Counted from the stretch's first letter, positions 7,908 through 16,522 are shown. The stretch: DNA of 64,000 nucleotides from an uncultured Lachnospiraceae bacterium (GCA_900551115.1 URUY01000005.1:95502-159501); one strand, 5' to 3'. The notes: generated from the letters alone by a model not told the origin. Translations and numbers: made by a program.

Positions 7908-9263
7908 TTATTTACCATAAAATACCGACAGCATCCTGACCGCATATTCCGTATCCCTGCCTCCTGCAGTTTCTACTGCCGAATGCATGGCAAGCTGCGG
8001 CAGTCCGATATCCACAGAAGGAACGGACACATGCGCTGTAGAAATATTGCCCAAGGTAGAACCTCCTGCAATATCCGACCTGTTGGTATAGGTCTGCACC
8101 GGTACCCCGGCCTCCCTGCACAGTTCCTTCATCGCTGCTGCTGTTAAGGCATCCGTAGTATATTTCTGACTTCCATGATATTTAATGACGATACCGCCGT
8201 TTAAGTACGGCCTGTTCGTTAAATCTGCTTTTTCCGGATGGTTAGGATGGACTGCATGGGCATTGTCTGCCGATATGAGAAGGCTGTCTGCAATTTTGCA
8301 TCTGAGCCATGAAGCATTCTTTCCAAAAGCCTCCTGTATCCTGGCAAGTACGTCAGCTAAAAAGGTAGAATCTGCTCCCTGTCTGGTACCGCTTCCTACT
8401 TCTTCATTATCAAATACTGCACAGATATTAATATAAGAAACCGGTACAACCTGCGTCATTGCCTTCATGGCAGAAAAAGCGCACTGTAAATCATCCAGTC
8501 TGGGAGATAAAATATATTCCCCGTTTCTGCCAATCCGTTTTCCTTTATCCCGTACATATAAAAACAAATCATGGGCCAGTATTGCTTCCTTTTCTACTCC
8601 TGCTGCCTCTGCCACACTGTCCATAAAGCTATTTTCATCCACAGACTCTCCATAAAGCGGCAGCATATCTATTTGGGCATTATATTCCGTTCCGCTGTTT
8701 GCATCCCTGTTCATGTGAATTGCCACACTGGGAATCACCAACAAATCCCTATCCACATTGACAAGCCTGCTTTCTATCTTTTCACCCTGCTTTACTATTA
8801 TCCTGCCCGCCACGGAAAGCGGTCTGTCAAACCAGGTACTCATTATCATACCGCCATATCTTTCCGTGTTCAGCTTCACATACTTTCCTTCTACCGTAAT
8901 TTCCGGTTTTTCCTTTATTTTAAAGGAGGGCGAATCGCTGTGTGCCGCTACAATATGAAAGCCTTTTATCAGACAGACTGTACCGTCCTCCTCAGATATG
9001 CCCTCTCCTGCCGTGTCAGGTGCTTTTTTTGCTGCCGCATCAGCAGTTTCTGATCCCCCGGGAACGGAAAATGCCGCTATGGAGGAATCATTCCGTGTCA
9101 CAAAATATCTGCCGCCTGCCGAAAGCTGCCATTCTTCCGTTTCCTTTAATTCCGTATAACCTGCATCATAGGCCATTTTCTTTAAGTTTTCCACCGCATG
9201 AAATGCACTGGGACTCTCCTCTATAAACTGTAAAAGCTCTTCTTTACATTCTTTTAAATCCAT
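7908..9263 (-). CDS. M18 family aminopeptidase
   Basis: The 451-residue protein matches the M18 (aspartyl/aminopeptidase I) family in length and motifs. HIVAAHSDSPSFKIK supplies a metal-binding His and Asp. FDNEEVGSGT holds the general-base Glu and a Glu ligand. ISADNAHAVHPNH holds an Asp ligand, and AMHSAVETAG a terminal His ligand. It is expected to be a cytoplasmic, dodecameric zinc aminopeptidase that removes N-terminal residues from peptides. A short low-complexity stretch near residues 70-90 (rich in Ala, Glu and Gly) is an extra surface loop. It is monocistronic in appearance and converges with the AraC gene. Confidence 0.93.
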   Translation of the reverse strand: MDLKECKEELLQFIEESPSAFHAVENLKKMAYDAGYTELKETEEWQLSAGGRYFVTRNDSSIAAFSVPGGSETADAAAKKAPDTAGEGISEEDGTVCLIKGFHIVAAHSDSPSFKIKEKPEITVEGKYVKLNTERYGGMIMSTWFDRPLSVAGRIIVKQGEKIESRLVNVDRDLLVIPSVAIHMNRDANSGTEYNAQIDMLPLYGESVDENSFMDSVAEAAGVEKEAILAHDLFLYVRDKGKRIGRNGEYILSPRLDDLQCAFSAMKAMTQVVPVSYINICAVFDNEEVGSGTRQGADSTFLADVLARIQEAFGKNASWLRCKIADSLLISADNAHAVHPNHPEKADLTNRPYLNGGIVIKYHGSQKYTTDALTAAAMKELCREAGVPVQTYTNRSDIAGGSTLGNISTAHVSVPSVDIGLPQLAMHSAVETAGGRDTEYAVRMLSVFYGK

Positions 9264-9338
9264 TTTCCATTCCGCCCTTCCTTATTTCTGTATGTTGTTT
9301 TGGTTACAGACCTTTGCTCTGTCTGGCTTTTACCACTT

Positions 9339-9914
9339 TCAATCAGGAATCCGATAAGATATATCACATCTTTTTTCTATCTGAAAATGAGCAAAATAAC
9401 GTTCCTCAAGCGGTATCCATTTATCCCGAAATAAAAGAAGCATATCCGCGCCGTTCCGCTCTCTGATACGGCATAGCTGTTTCTCTTTTCCCAGTGTCAG
9501 AAAAAGCCTGATATCATAATGATCAAACAGTGCCGGATGACAGGAGTATGAGCCTTCTATAATGTTGCAAAAACACGGCTCTATAAATACCTCCTCAGAA
9601 AACGCCTGCCTGTGACAGTCATAGGGCCTAAAGGAAAAAGGCTCTCCCTTTTTTAGAGGAAGCATAACCTCTTTTAAAAAGCGCTCATAATCTACATTGC
9701 CGCCCGGCTCTGCCAGCCGTTCTGCTGTCCGCTGCGCCGGCTGCAGGAAAAAATCATCCATATGCAGTACATTCGCCCCTAAACGCTTCTTCAAATTTTC
9801 TGCAAAGGTTGTTTTTCCGGCGGCACATCTGCCGTCAACGGCAATAAACAGCTGTCTCTTTTCCTTCTGTTCTTTTTTTATTCTCTCAATAACTGTTTGT
9901 ATCAGCTCTTCCAT
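9339..9914 (-). CDS. uridine-kinase-like P-loop kinase
   Basis: The 191-residue protein starts with FIAVDGRCAAGKTT, a P-loop as in uridine kinase and phosphoribulokinase relatives. It then has NVLHMDDFF (substrate-binding Asp pair) and an arginine-rich lid region (RIRERNG). It is shorter than classical uridine kinase. The phosphorylated substrate cannot be read from the sequence; a nucleoside or vitamin precursor is likely. It lies 81 bases downstream of an ECF transporter S component on the same strand, which suggests uptake followed by trapping by phosphorylation. Confidence 0.8.
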   Translation of the reverse strand: MEELIQTVIERIKKEQKEKRQLFIAVDGRCAAGKTTFAENLKKRLGANVLHMDDFFLQPAQRTAERLAEPGGNVDYERFLKEVMLPLKKGEPFSFRPYDCHRQAFSEEVFIEPCFCNIIEGSYSCHPALFDHYDIRLFLTLGKEKQLCRIRERNGADMLLLFRDKWIPLEERYFAHFQIEKRCDISYRIPD

Positions 9915-9932
9915 AGCTTAATTTCCGGCATC

Positions 9933-10016
9933 CTGTCATATTTTGCTTTGTATCTATTTCTCCCCGGTTCTTGCCTGTCATATTTCGCTCTGTATCTATT
10001 TCTCCCCGGTTCTTGC
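9933..10016. repeat. 42-bp tandem duplication at the 3' end of the ECF S-component gene
   Basis: Two adjacent 42-base units (9933-9974 and 9975-10016) differ at only a few bases. The right unit contains the stop codon of the S-component gene, and the left unit is a downstream copy of the same gene end. A multiple-of-three length and near identity suggest recent slippage. Confidence 0.85.
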
Positions 10017-10580
10017 CTGTTCCATTACCCTTGCAGGCTCTTTTTTCCCAAACGGTACTAATCCGGTACGATTTAGCGCCGCCATAATAACAGGAATCAA
10101 CACAAGCTGTACAATAATACCCGGAATAGCATTTAGAAAAGCACCTGCCGCAAACATCTGCCAGGTAAAGGCTTTTTCGTTTATTCCTAACAGCACCATC
10201 TGCATAAGTCCCCAAATCAGCCTTCCTGCAAGCATAGCCGCAATAAGGGAACGATACAGCGAAATAACACATTTCCACCGGGAATGTCCGTACAAATACC
10301 CTGCCACAAACCCATAGGTTGCCAGTTCAAATGCCATAGCAATGCCGGTAGGAAATAAAATCGGCATTCCAAATATAACATACCGCATTATGGGAAGGAT
10401 AAAGCCTGTTACCAGCCCATACTGCCAACCGCAGATAAGTCCGCACAAAAATACCGGCAAATGCATAGGCAGAAGCATGTTGCCGAACTGAGGAATCTGT
10501 CCTGTCAAAAAAGGAAGTACCAGCCCCAACGCCACAAACATAGCCGACAGGGTAAGATTAATCGTCATTTGTTTTTTCAT
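9996..10580 (-). CDS. ECF transporter S component
   Basis: The 194-residue integral membrane protein has about six hydrophobic segments. It also has the layout typical of energy-coupling-factor substrate-binding subunits: an N-terminal LTLSAMFVALGLVLPF helix, then LLPMHLPVFLCGLICGW and PILFPTGIAMAFELATYGF. The ATG at 10580 is chosen because GGGAG stands 9-10 bases upstream; an in-frame upstream start would add a charged tail with no ribosome binding site. The ligand is not identifiable. The linked kinase hints at a nucleoside or vitamin precursor. The ATPase and EcfT subunits are not in this window. Confidence 0.85.
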   Translation of the reverse strand: MKKQMTINLTLSAMFVALGLVLPFLTGQIPQFGNMLLPMHLPVFLCGLICGWQYGLVTGFILPIMRYVIFGMPILFPTGIAMAFELATYGFVAGYLYGHSRWKCVISLYRSLIAAMLAGRLIWGLMQMVLLGINEKAFTWQMFAAGAFLNAIPGIIVQLVLIPVIMAALNRTGLVPFGKKEPARVMEQARTGEK

Positions 10581-10834
10581 GGATATATTCTCCCTTGTTA
10601 TATTTTCTGTTTCCGATTTATAATTTCCGGATTTTCTGTTTCCGATATTGTCTATTTTAACTGTATCGCGCCTAAAAGGAAAGAGAAACTTCTTTTTCTT
10701 TTGGAAAACTCTTTTGTTTCTCCGCAATATGAATCCCCACAAAATATTTTAATTTTATGAAAGCCTTTCACATCTTAGCATAAAAAGCCTTCCTGTAAAA
10801 TTTTACTAAAGCTCTTGACAATAAGTCTGAAATC

Positions 10835-10885
10835 AAAAAAGCCAGGCAGGATGCCGGCATCTGTACCGGTATCTTGTCTGGCTTT
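10835..10885 (-). terminator. terminator after the formate/nitrite-type channel gene
   Basis: A ~20-base inverted repeat (AAAGCCAG to CTGGCTTT arms with a CCGG closing pair) is followed on the minus strand by six T residues at 10840-10835. It lies 16 bases past the stop of the channel gene. Confidence 0.8.
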
Positions 10886-10901
10886 GTCTTCACACAAATC
10901 T

Positions 10902-11804
10902 TTAAGAAATCTTGTCCTTCTTTATTACATTCCCTATTGTATGCGGGCCCTTTTCCACATTTCCCTTTTTCTCCCGATACAGTAAAAAGACAGGAAGTCC
11001 TACAAATACCATGCCACCCACAATATTACCAAGTGTAACCGGCAGGAGATTGTTTACAAACATACTCATCCAGTTTAAGGAAGCAAGCTGTCCTTCCGTA
11101 TAACCGTACAGCTCCATGGCTTTAGCTGCATATTCTCCGTTGCCTGCCGCAAAAATACCGGCTGACAGGTAATACATGTTGGCAACGCAGTGTTCAAAGC
11201 CACAGATTACAAATACAAAAATAGGGAAGAAAATACTCCACACCTTACCTGCCGCATCTTTTGCGCCCGCTGCCATAAATACGGCGGCACATACTAGAAT
11301 ATTACACAGAATACCGGAAATAAAAGCTGTGCCAAAAGGCAGTCCTGCTTTGGAAACCGCTGTTTTTATTACATAAGCGCCAAGTGCATTTTCAGAAAAA
11401 TTAAGCTGCCCGCTGTTTACAATAAGAACTGCTGTCAAAAGAGCGCCCGCTAAATTGCTCACAAATACAAGCGCTAAATTTTTAACCACTAAAAGTGCTG
11501 AATATCTTTTATCCATCGCACCTGTTATCATCAGGCAGTTTCCCGTAAAAAGTTCTCCGCCTATAAGAATAATCATCATCAGACCAATGGGGAATACTAC
11601 GCCGCCAATCGTTCTGGAAATACCTGTATTGGAAATGCCGTACATGGAAACACTGCTGGCTGCTGCGCCAAAGCTGATAAAAGCTCCGGCCATCACCCCA
11701 AGAAGCAGGGTTCGCCATATGGGACTTTGCGATTTTGTCACACAGCCCTTCATATATTTCTGCAATATCTGTTTCGGCGTATATAAGTTTTCCTTTTCTT
11801 CCAT
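10902..11804 (-). CDS. formate/nitrite transporter family channel
   Basis: The 300-residue protein belongs to the FocA/NirC family: about six transmembrane helices with the family motifs GAFISFGAAASS, GGELFTGNCLMI and FEHCVANMYYLS. These pentameric channels move small monovalent anions such as formate, nitrite or hydrosulfide across the membrane. In a fermentative clostridium formate export is most likely, but this is not determined by sequence. The start at 11804 is chosen because GGAAGG lies just upstream; a longer in-frame form lacks a site. It sits downstream of a LysR gene but is separated from it by a terminator-like hairpin. Confidence 0.92.
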   Translation of the reverse strand: MEEKENLYTPKQILQKYMKGCVTKSQSPIWRTLLLGVMAGAFISFGAAASSVSMYGISNTGISRTIGGVVFPIGLMMIILIGGELFTGNCLMITGAMDKRYSALLVVKNLALVFVSNLAGALLTAVLIVNSGQLNFSENALGAYVIKTAVSKAGLPFGTAFISGILCNILVCAAVFMAAGAKDAAGKVWSIFFPIFVFVICGFEHCVANMYYLSAGIFAAGNGEYAAKAMELYGYTEGQLASLNWMSMFVNNLLPVTLGNIVGGMVFVGLPVFLLYREKKGNVEKGPHTIGNVIKKDKIS

Positions 11805-11884
11805 TTTATCAGCTTCCTTCCGGTTTATTTCCAGCTTATTTTCCAAATAAACTTTAACAGAAACCTTAAAATTTGAACAATATA

Positions 11885-11912
11885 AAAAAAGCATATATGC
11901 ATATGCTTTTTT
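11885..11912. terminator. A/T-flanked palindromic terminator
   Basis: A perfect 12-base-pair stem (AAAAAAGCATAT and its complement, 4-base loop) ends in T runs on both strands. It lies just past the stop of the LysR gene on the minus strand. Confidence 0.75.
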
Positions 11913-11930
11913 ATATCACCTCATGAATCA

Positions 11931-12869
11931 TTAAAAATAATGCCCACCTGCCACTTCATCCCGTGAAGCATACAGCTTTTGCATAAATTTTTCATCCAAA
12001 CTTCCAAATTCGTAGCCCTCCCGGTATACCAGCACATCCTTATACCGGTTTTGGGGAATACTGCATTTTCTCTGTACCAGTCCGTACTTTTCCAAATAGG
12101 ATTCCGGCAGCGGCGATACCCACATATAACTTGACGGAATCCTTGTCAGCAGATCAAACTGACAGCCTCTGTCATATATATATACATGCTTTTTCGGTCC
12201 ATGGCTTATTTTATGCAAGCCTGTTCCCTGGGCTTCCATATAAGGTATCATCAAATCCGCATGCAAAATCTCAATATAGTCCGCCAGTTCTTCTGCCGTT
12301 ACCGTCTGTGCATCTGCCAGAGGATGTGCCTTTGACATCACCGCCAAATAGGAAAACTCCCACAATTCCTCTGAACAAAGCTGTTTGCTTGCTGCAAAAT
12401 CCAAAAAATAATTTTCGTAAATACTCTGATAGCGTATGATGCCCAGATTAAACTGCTCATAAGCAGTATTGTTAATTGCCTGAATGGAATTGGTCTCCTG
12501 AATGGTAATCTCCATACCATGAGTACCGTCCAACTCTGCTACAAACTCTGTGCAGCCTTTTGTAATATAGCTTCCTCTGGGAATAGAAATCCGAAACTGT
12601 TCCGTCCGCTCTTTTCCTTCTTCGCCAATAGCCTCCATCATCTGCATCTGCTCTAAAATATTTTGGGCACAAACCAAAAAATTCCTGCCCTTTTCTGTAG
12701 GAAGCATGCCGCTTTGGGTACGTTCAAATACCGCGTACCCCAACTGCTCTTCCATTTCCTTTACCGCTTTTGACAAATTAGGCTGCGCCATAAAAAGATT
12801 TTGGGCTGCCTTTGTAATGGAACCTGTTTTCTCAATTTCTACCGCATAACGGAAAAACTGTGTATTCAT
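11931..12869 (-). CDS. LysR family transcriptional regulator
   Basis: The protein of 312 residues has an N-terminal winged helix-turn-helix (GSITKAAQNLFMAQPNLSKAVKEMEEQLG, residues ~15-45, canonical LysR spacing) and a periplasmic-binding-like effector domain. Two in-frame ATGs compete. The one at 12869 has GGAGG at 9 bases, while 12875 has it at only 3, so the former is preferred. The gene starts inside the end of the thioesterase gene (ATGA-type overlap), so the two are translationally coupled. The ligand and target are unknown; the downstream anion channel gene is a possible target. Confidence 0.9.
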   Translation of the reverse strand: MNTQFFRYAVEIEKTGSITKAAQNLFMAQPNLSKAVKEMEEQLGYAVFERTQSGMLPTEKGRNFLVCAQNILEQMQMMEAIGEEGKERTEQFRISIPRGSYITKGCTEFVAELDGTHGMEITIQETNSIQAINNTAYEQFNLGIIRYQSIYENYFLDFAASKQLCSEELWEFSYLAVMSKAHPLADAQTVTAEELADYIEILHADLMIPYMEAQGTGLHKISHGPKKHVYIYDRGCQFDLLTRIPSSYMWVSPLPESYLEKYGLVQRKCSIPQNRYKDVLVYREGYEFGSLDEKFMQKLYASRDEVAGGHYF

Positions 12870-12871
12870 AC

Positions 12872-13288
12872 TCATTTTCCTCCAAGCTGCGTACTCTTCC
12901 GATAGCCGGTGGTGGTCACTACTGCCACATGGTTTTCCAACTCGTCGTATATATCAACCTGATAAAAGTTAGTGGTGCGCCCCTCTTTTACGCATTTTGC
13001 TTCTGCAATCAGCTCTTTTCCTCTTACCGCACCCAAATAAGTGATGTTAGAGCTTAAGGAAACCACTCCCATATCCTGTCTGTTTGAAGCAATGGCAAAA
13101 GTGAAATCCGCAAGCGTAAAATAAACACCACCCATAACGGCCCCTACCGCATTCATATGTCTCTCTGTAAGCTTCATACTGCACCTTGCATAGTGGTCGC
13201 CTATTTCCTCTACAACCGCACCGTTTTCTGTAGCAAATCTGTCCTTTGCAAAAAAATCTCTGACTTCCTCAAGTGTCTCAAGCTCCAT
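12872..13288 (-). CDS. PaaI-like hotdog-fold thioesterase
   Basis: The 138-residue protein has the hotdog-fold PaaI/4HBT pattern: MNAVGAVMGGVYFTLADFTFAIASN holds the helix and its entry loop, and the catalytic Asp is in the TLADF segment. Members hydrolyse acyl-CoA thioesters, often phenylacetyl- or hydroxybenzoyl-CoA or stalled acyl groups. The substrate here is unknown. GGAAGG is upstream of the ATG. The downstream LysR gene overlaps its stop codon. Confidence 0.88.
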   Translation of the reverse strand: MELETLEEVRDFFAKDRFATENGAVVEEIGDHYARCSMKLTERHMNAVGAVMGGVYFTLADFTFAIASNRQDMGVVSLSSNITYLGAVRGKELIAEAKCVKEGRTTNFYQVDIYDELENHVAVVTTTGYRKSTQLGGK

Positions 13289-13400
13289 TTTTCTATTTCC
13301 TTCCGTTACTGTCTGTTACATTCTGTTACTGTCTGTTGTATTTTATCTTTCTGCCTGCTGCATTCTCTTTTCTGCTGCAATCTTTTTTCTGCCTGCTGTT

Positions 13401-13871
13401 TTATAAAATTACTTCCATCCCCATCTTCTGGGGCTTCAGTCCGCAGGATTCATAAAACTTCTGTGCGCCTTCATTACAGCTCCACACATTTAAGGTCACA
13501 TTATAGCATCTCTGCTCTTTTGCAAAAGCTAACACTGCTTCATAAAGTGCCCTGCCGATATGCTGTCCCCTAAGCTGTTCATCCACACACAAGTCATCTA
13601 TATAGAGGGTAGTAATATCTGTAAAAATATTGCTGTCCGCGTGTCTTTGGAATACACAAAAGGCATAGCCCAACAGATTGTCCTGTTCATCCACCGCCAC
13701 AAAAACCGGCTTTTCCGAATCCTGTATAATATCCCAAAGCTGCTTATCTGTATACTTCTTGGTCCCTTTTTTAAACAAATCCGGTCTTCCCTCATGATGC
13801 ACCAAGCATACCTGCAGCAACAGCCTGTTAATACCTCTCATATCCTGTTCTTCTGCTCTTCTGATTTTCAT
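13401..13871 (-). CDS. GNAT family N-acetyltransferase
   Basis: The 156-residue protein shows the GNAT order: an N-terminal strand-helix (MKIRRAEEQDMRGINRLL), IDDLCVDEQLRGQHIGRALYEAVLAFA as the acetyl-CoA pyrophosphate loop, and VTLNVWSCNEGAQKFYESCGLKPQKM as the C-terminal half. The acceptor substrate cannot be told. A tandem repeat region begins 20 bases upstream. Confidence 0.9.
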   Translation of the reverse strand: MKIRRAEEQDMRGINRLLLQVCLVHHEGRPDLFKKGTKKYTDKQLWDIIQDSEKPVFVAVDEQDNLLGYAFCVFQRHADSNIFTDITTLYIDDLCVDEQLRGQHIGRALYEAVLAFAKEQRCYNVTLNVWSCNEGAQKFYESCGLKPQKMGMEVIL

Positions 13872-13891
13872 GCTGCTTCCTTCTTTCCCTG

Positions 13892-14043
13892 ATGTCTGCC
13901 GACATTATACCATGTACTTTGCGCATAGCGCCTTCGGCAGATGGCCATTCTGCCGGTATAATGTCTGCCGACATTGTACCATGTACTTTGCGCATAGTGC
14001 CTTCGGCAGATGCCATTCTGTCGGTATAATGTCTGCCGACATT
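13892..14043. repeat. 69/68-bp tandem repeat, two and a fraction units
   Basis: Units start ATGTCTGCCGACATT at 13892, 13961 and 14029 (the last is only 15 bases long). The first two full units differ at a few positions and contain GCGCATAG.GCCTTCGGCAGAT. The GACATTATACC / GGTATAATGTC pair forms inverted repeats across the units, so a folded RNA or DNA structure is possible. It directly abuts the GC-rich element at 14049. Confidence 0.9.
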
Positions 14044-14048
14044 ACCAC

Positions 14049-14172
14049 ACTCGCAAACTCGCGCTTTCGCGCTCATTGTCTGCTTCGCAGCCCGTTTGCT
14101 CGTTAATGCCACAAGAAAAACAAATACCGCTTCGCGGTGCTTGTTTTTCTTTTGTGGCTATTATATCATAAA
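14049..14172. repeat. GC-rich intergenic repeat element with long hairpin, copy A
   Basis: The element has an ACTCGCAAAC..CGCGCTT..CGCGCTC head, then an 80-base core at 14093-14172. The core contains a 49-base hairpin (14109-14157) with arms CCACAAGAAAAACAA.. and ..TTGTTTTTCTTTTGTGG closed by CCGCTTCGCGG. The 80-base core is identical to the one at 30987-31066. It lies between the GNAT gene start and the anti-sigma gene end. It could double as a terminator for the anti-sigma operon, but copy B lies between two divergent gene starts, so that is unlikely to be its general role. Confidence 0.9.
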
Positions 14173-14235
14173 CCACATCAGGTTGTAATCGGTTTCTTTT
14201 TTCAGAATGCGAAAATATTCTCTCCCAATTCAGTT

Positions 14236-15225
14236 TCAGAATCCGAGAATATCAAGAAGCTCCTGTACTTTTTCAGGGTTCTCGGAAAACTGCTTAATAT
14301 CCGCCCCCACGTAAGCACTGCACGCCTCTTTATTTATGCCGGATTCTCTTTCCACCCATCCGTCATCTGTTTCCACTGTATAAGTCCAGTGTACTTCCGA
14401 CAAATTGTCTGTCATGGCAATCAATACACAGGCATAGTTTTTCATATGCTCTTCAAAGACAGCCGAGCTTTTTACACTGTCCGTAAAATGAAAGGTCCAG
14501 CCATAGGGTTCTTCTGCAGTCTGCAATTCTGTTGTTGCATATCCGCAGGTATTGGTCATTCCGATAGCTGCTACCAGCTTTCCATCAGCAGATACATCTC
14601 CAACATATGGATTTCTTGCTTCATACACATCATTCGCCAACTTGCTTATCATCGTGCCGTCCTGCTTTATCGTTGCACCGCCTACATTGATTCCGCTGCC
14701 GATTTCATCAAAGAAAATTTTTGTCTGAAACATTCCGCTTCTGTGAAAGAAGGAGGGCAGACAGGTATATACCACAAGCTCTGTAGTGCCGTCCCCATTC
14801 TCCTTTATAACATATCTGCTCACGGAAGCCGCTGAATCTAAAACCATTCCGCTTATTTCAAAGTAATCCTCATACATATTTGTATACATAAGGGTATAGC
14901 GGGGATTGGGCGAGCCAATGACAAACAGCTTTAAACCTACTGCCAAAAAGAGCAGCGCCAAAATCATTGTCACAGATAACAGTACTTTCTTAATTCCTGA
15001 CTTTTTCACTTTTTTCAGGTAGTCAATTTCCCTGTCCTGCTCCTGTTTTTTTTCAGACGCCCCGCTCTGAAGCTCCGTCTTAAGAAGGTTAAGCCTGTTA
15101 GTGCAAGCTTCACATTCTCTCATATGTTTTTCTATTTCCTGCCCCGTTGCTTCACTTGTAAGCCTATCTACATACAAGGGCAGCAAATCCTGTATCACTT
15201 CGCAGGGTATTTTTTTCTCCGTCAT
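14236..15225 (-). CDS. anti-sigma factor with N-terminal zinc finger and C-terminal sensor domain
   Basis: The protein of 329 residues starts at the ATG at 15225, preceded by GGAGGCGG. Residues about 5-42 form a zf-HC2-type zinc-binding anti-sigma domain (CEVIQDLLPLYVD, HMRECEACTNRL). One transmembrane helix follows near residue 90 (VLLSVTMILALLFLAVGLKLF). The remaining ~230 residues are an external sensor-like domain of unknown fold. The start overlaps the stop of the ECF sigma gene by 4 bases (ATGA), the usual arrangement for a sigma/anti-sigma pair. The signal is unknown. Confidence 0.88.
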   Translation of the reverse strand: MTEKKIPCEVIQDLLPLYVDRLTSEATGQEIEKHMRECEACTNRLNLLKTELQSGASEKKQEQDREIDYLKKVKKSGIKKVLLSVTMILALLFLAVGLKLFVIGSPNPRYTLMYTNMYEDYFEISGMVLDSAASVSRYVIKENGDGTTELVVYTCLPSFFHRSGMFQTKIFFDEIGSGINVGGATIKQDGTMISKLANDVYEARNPYVGDVSADGKLVAAIGMTNTCGYATTELQTAEEPYGWTFHFTDSVKSSAVFEEHMKNYACVLIAMTDNLSEVHWTYTVETDDGWVERESGINKEACSAYVGADIKQFSENPEKVQELLDILGF

Positions 15226-15698
15226 TTTTCCGCCTCCTTCAAGATTTTTTCCTTTCCCCGGTAAAATGTCACTCTTGCCCAATTTTCACTTCTTTCCATG
15301 ATTTCCCCTATCTGGGCAAAGGAAAGATTTCCTATCAGCCTTAAATACATGACTTCCCGCATAGGTTCCTCCAGATTATGCAATAACCTGACAACCTCCA
15401 TGCTGTCCCATTTCAGCACCGCTCCTTCTAAAGCAGCGTTATCCGGTATCTCCCCGCCGGCATCTAATGATTCCTGCTTTTTCTCTTTTCTGACCTGCTC
15501 ATACATAAGCTTTTTGGCGATTCCGCATAACCAGGTCGATACACTGCTGTCTCCTTTAAATCTGCCAATGGATTTAACGGCCCGATAAAAGGTCTCCTGC
15601 GTCAGTTCCTCCGCCAAATCCGGGTTTCCCGTCCTGCTCAAAAGAAAGCCATATACGGTTTTTGCATGCATCTTATAAATCTGTTCCATGGAATCCAT
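15222..15698 (-). CDS. ECF (extracytoplasmic function) RNA polymerase sigma factor
   Basis: The 158-residue protein has sigma region 2 (DLAEELTQETFYRAVKSIGRFKGDSSVSTWLCGIAKKL) and region 4 (EPMREVMYLRLIGNLSFAQIGEIM). The start at 15698 is preferred because AAGGAGG stands upstream with good spacing; a longer in-frame ATG uses the same bases as its own first codons. It is co-transcribed with the anti-sigma gene, which should hold it inactive until a membrane signal arrives. Confidence 0.92.
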   Translation of the reverse strand: MDSMEQIYKMHAKTVYGFLLSRTGNPDLAEELTQETFYRAVKSIGRFKGDSSVSTWLCGIAKKLMYEQVRKEKKQESLDAGGEIPDNAALEGAVLKWDSMEVVRLLHNLEEPMREVMYLRLIGNLSFAQIGEIMERSENWARVTFYRGKEKILKEAEK

Positions 15699-15874
15699 AT
15701 ATACCTTCTCCTCCTTCATTAAATTAGTGACGAAAACCCGCCGTTCGTTACAGCCTCTGTACTTTTATCTAAGAAAAATCATTAAACAGAACCGGATTGT
15801 CCTTTAGCAACCTGTCTGCGGATAAATTCGGGCATTATTTTTTCATAATGAGCCTGTTTTAAAAATATAACGTT

Positions 15875-16522
15875 TTAAGAGCATAAGCTTGTTACCAGAA
15901 CTGTATATCTCTCTGAACGTTTCTCAATATCTTCCTTTGAAACACCATAGTAGGCATAAATATCCCTGGTAATACGCTGAAGCTTTTTCATCTGTTTCCC
16001 GCTGCACGAAACTCCAAATCTCTCCCAAATCTTCTCTATGCAGACTTCCAATTCTCCTACCCCTGCTATTTCTATCCTGTAAAGCCCAAAATCCATGGGA
16101 AATTTATCATCCGGAATATTTTGTGCCCTTTCCTTCTGCTGTTGCAGGCATTTGAAATATTCCCGTATGTCTTTTTCATCATGTCCTTTGGGATATGCAA
16201 TGACAGCCATATCCCCTAGCAGCTCCGGTTTATGCTGTAAAATCATAGCTTCTTTTAAGTCATTTTTCTGCACAATATAATTATGTGATTCTTTCGATAC
16301 TTCTACAGCTCCATATTTATCTTGCAGATAGCTGACTACTTCATCAAGGGTATGCGGATTAGCCATTATTTTCTTTTCCGTCCTGCTGCGCCTTCTCCTG
16401 TACCCGTAGCTTCTTATCCGCTCTGACAGGCTGCGTTTTCTTGTCTTTCCGGCAATAAATATGCTCGTAGGTCCGTCTGCGCCGCCGATAATAGAAATTG
16501 TTCCTTTTGATTTTTTTCTCAT
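15875..16522 (-). CDS. hypothetical protein with GGADGPTSIF motif
   Basis: The protein is 215 residues with GGGAG correctly spaced before the ATG. Residues 11-26 read IIGGADGPTSIFIAGK. I recall this motif from the sodium-ion-translocating decarboxylase beta subunit (OadB), where its Asp is essential, but this protein has no membrane segments. An Arg/Lys-rich linker (RKRSLSERIRSYGYRRRRSR) follows, and then a soluble ~160-residue domain (DEVVSYLQDKYGAVEV.. to C-terminus), helical and rich in Lys/Glu. The gene is flanked by a terminator-like stem on its upstream side. The function is unknown. Confidence 0.6.
   Translation of the reverse strand: MRKKSKGTISIIGGADGPTSIFIAGKTRKRSLSERIRSYGYRRRRSRTEKKIMANPHTLDEVVSYLQDKYGAVEVSKESHNYIVQKNDLKEAMILQHKPELLGDMAVIAYPKGHDEKDIREYFKCLQQQKERAQNIPDDKFPMDFGLYRIEIAGVGELEVCIEKIWERFGVSCSGKQMKKLQRITRDIYAYYGVSKEDIEKRSERYTVLVTSLCS

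Noticed and set aside
10461..10760. Plus-strand frame over the ECF S-component upstream region
   Set aside because: Antisense to the S-component gene start and no start signal.
13828..14112. Minus-strand 94-codon frame across the 69-base repeats
   Set aside because: The translation is only the tandem unit repeated, without a ribosome binding site.
14109..14157. Reading the long hairpin purely as the anti-sigma operon terminator
   Set aside because: The same 80-base core lies between divergent gene starts at 31 kb, where no transcript needs ending, so it is treated as a repeat element.
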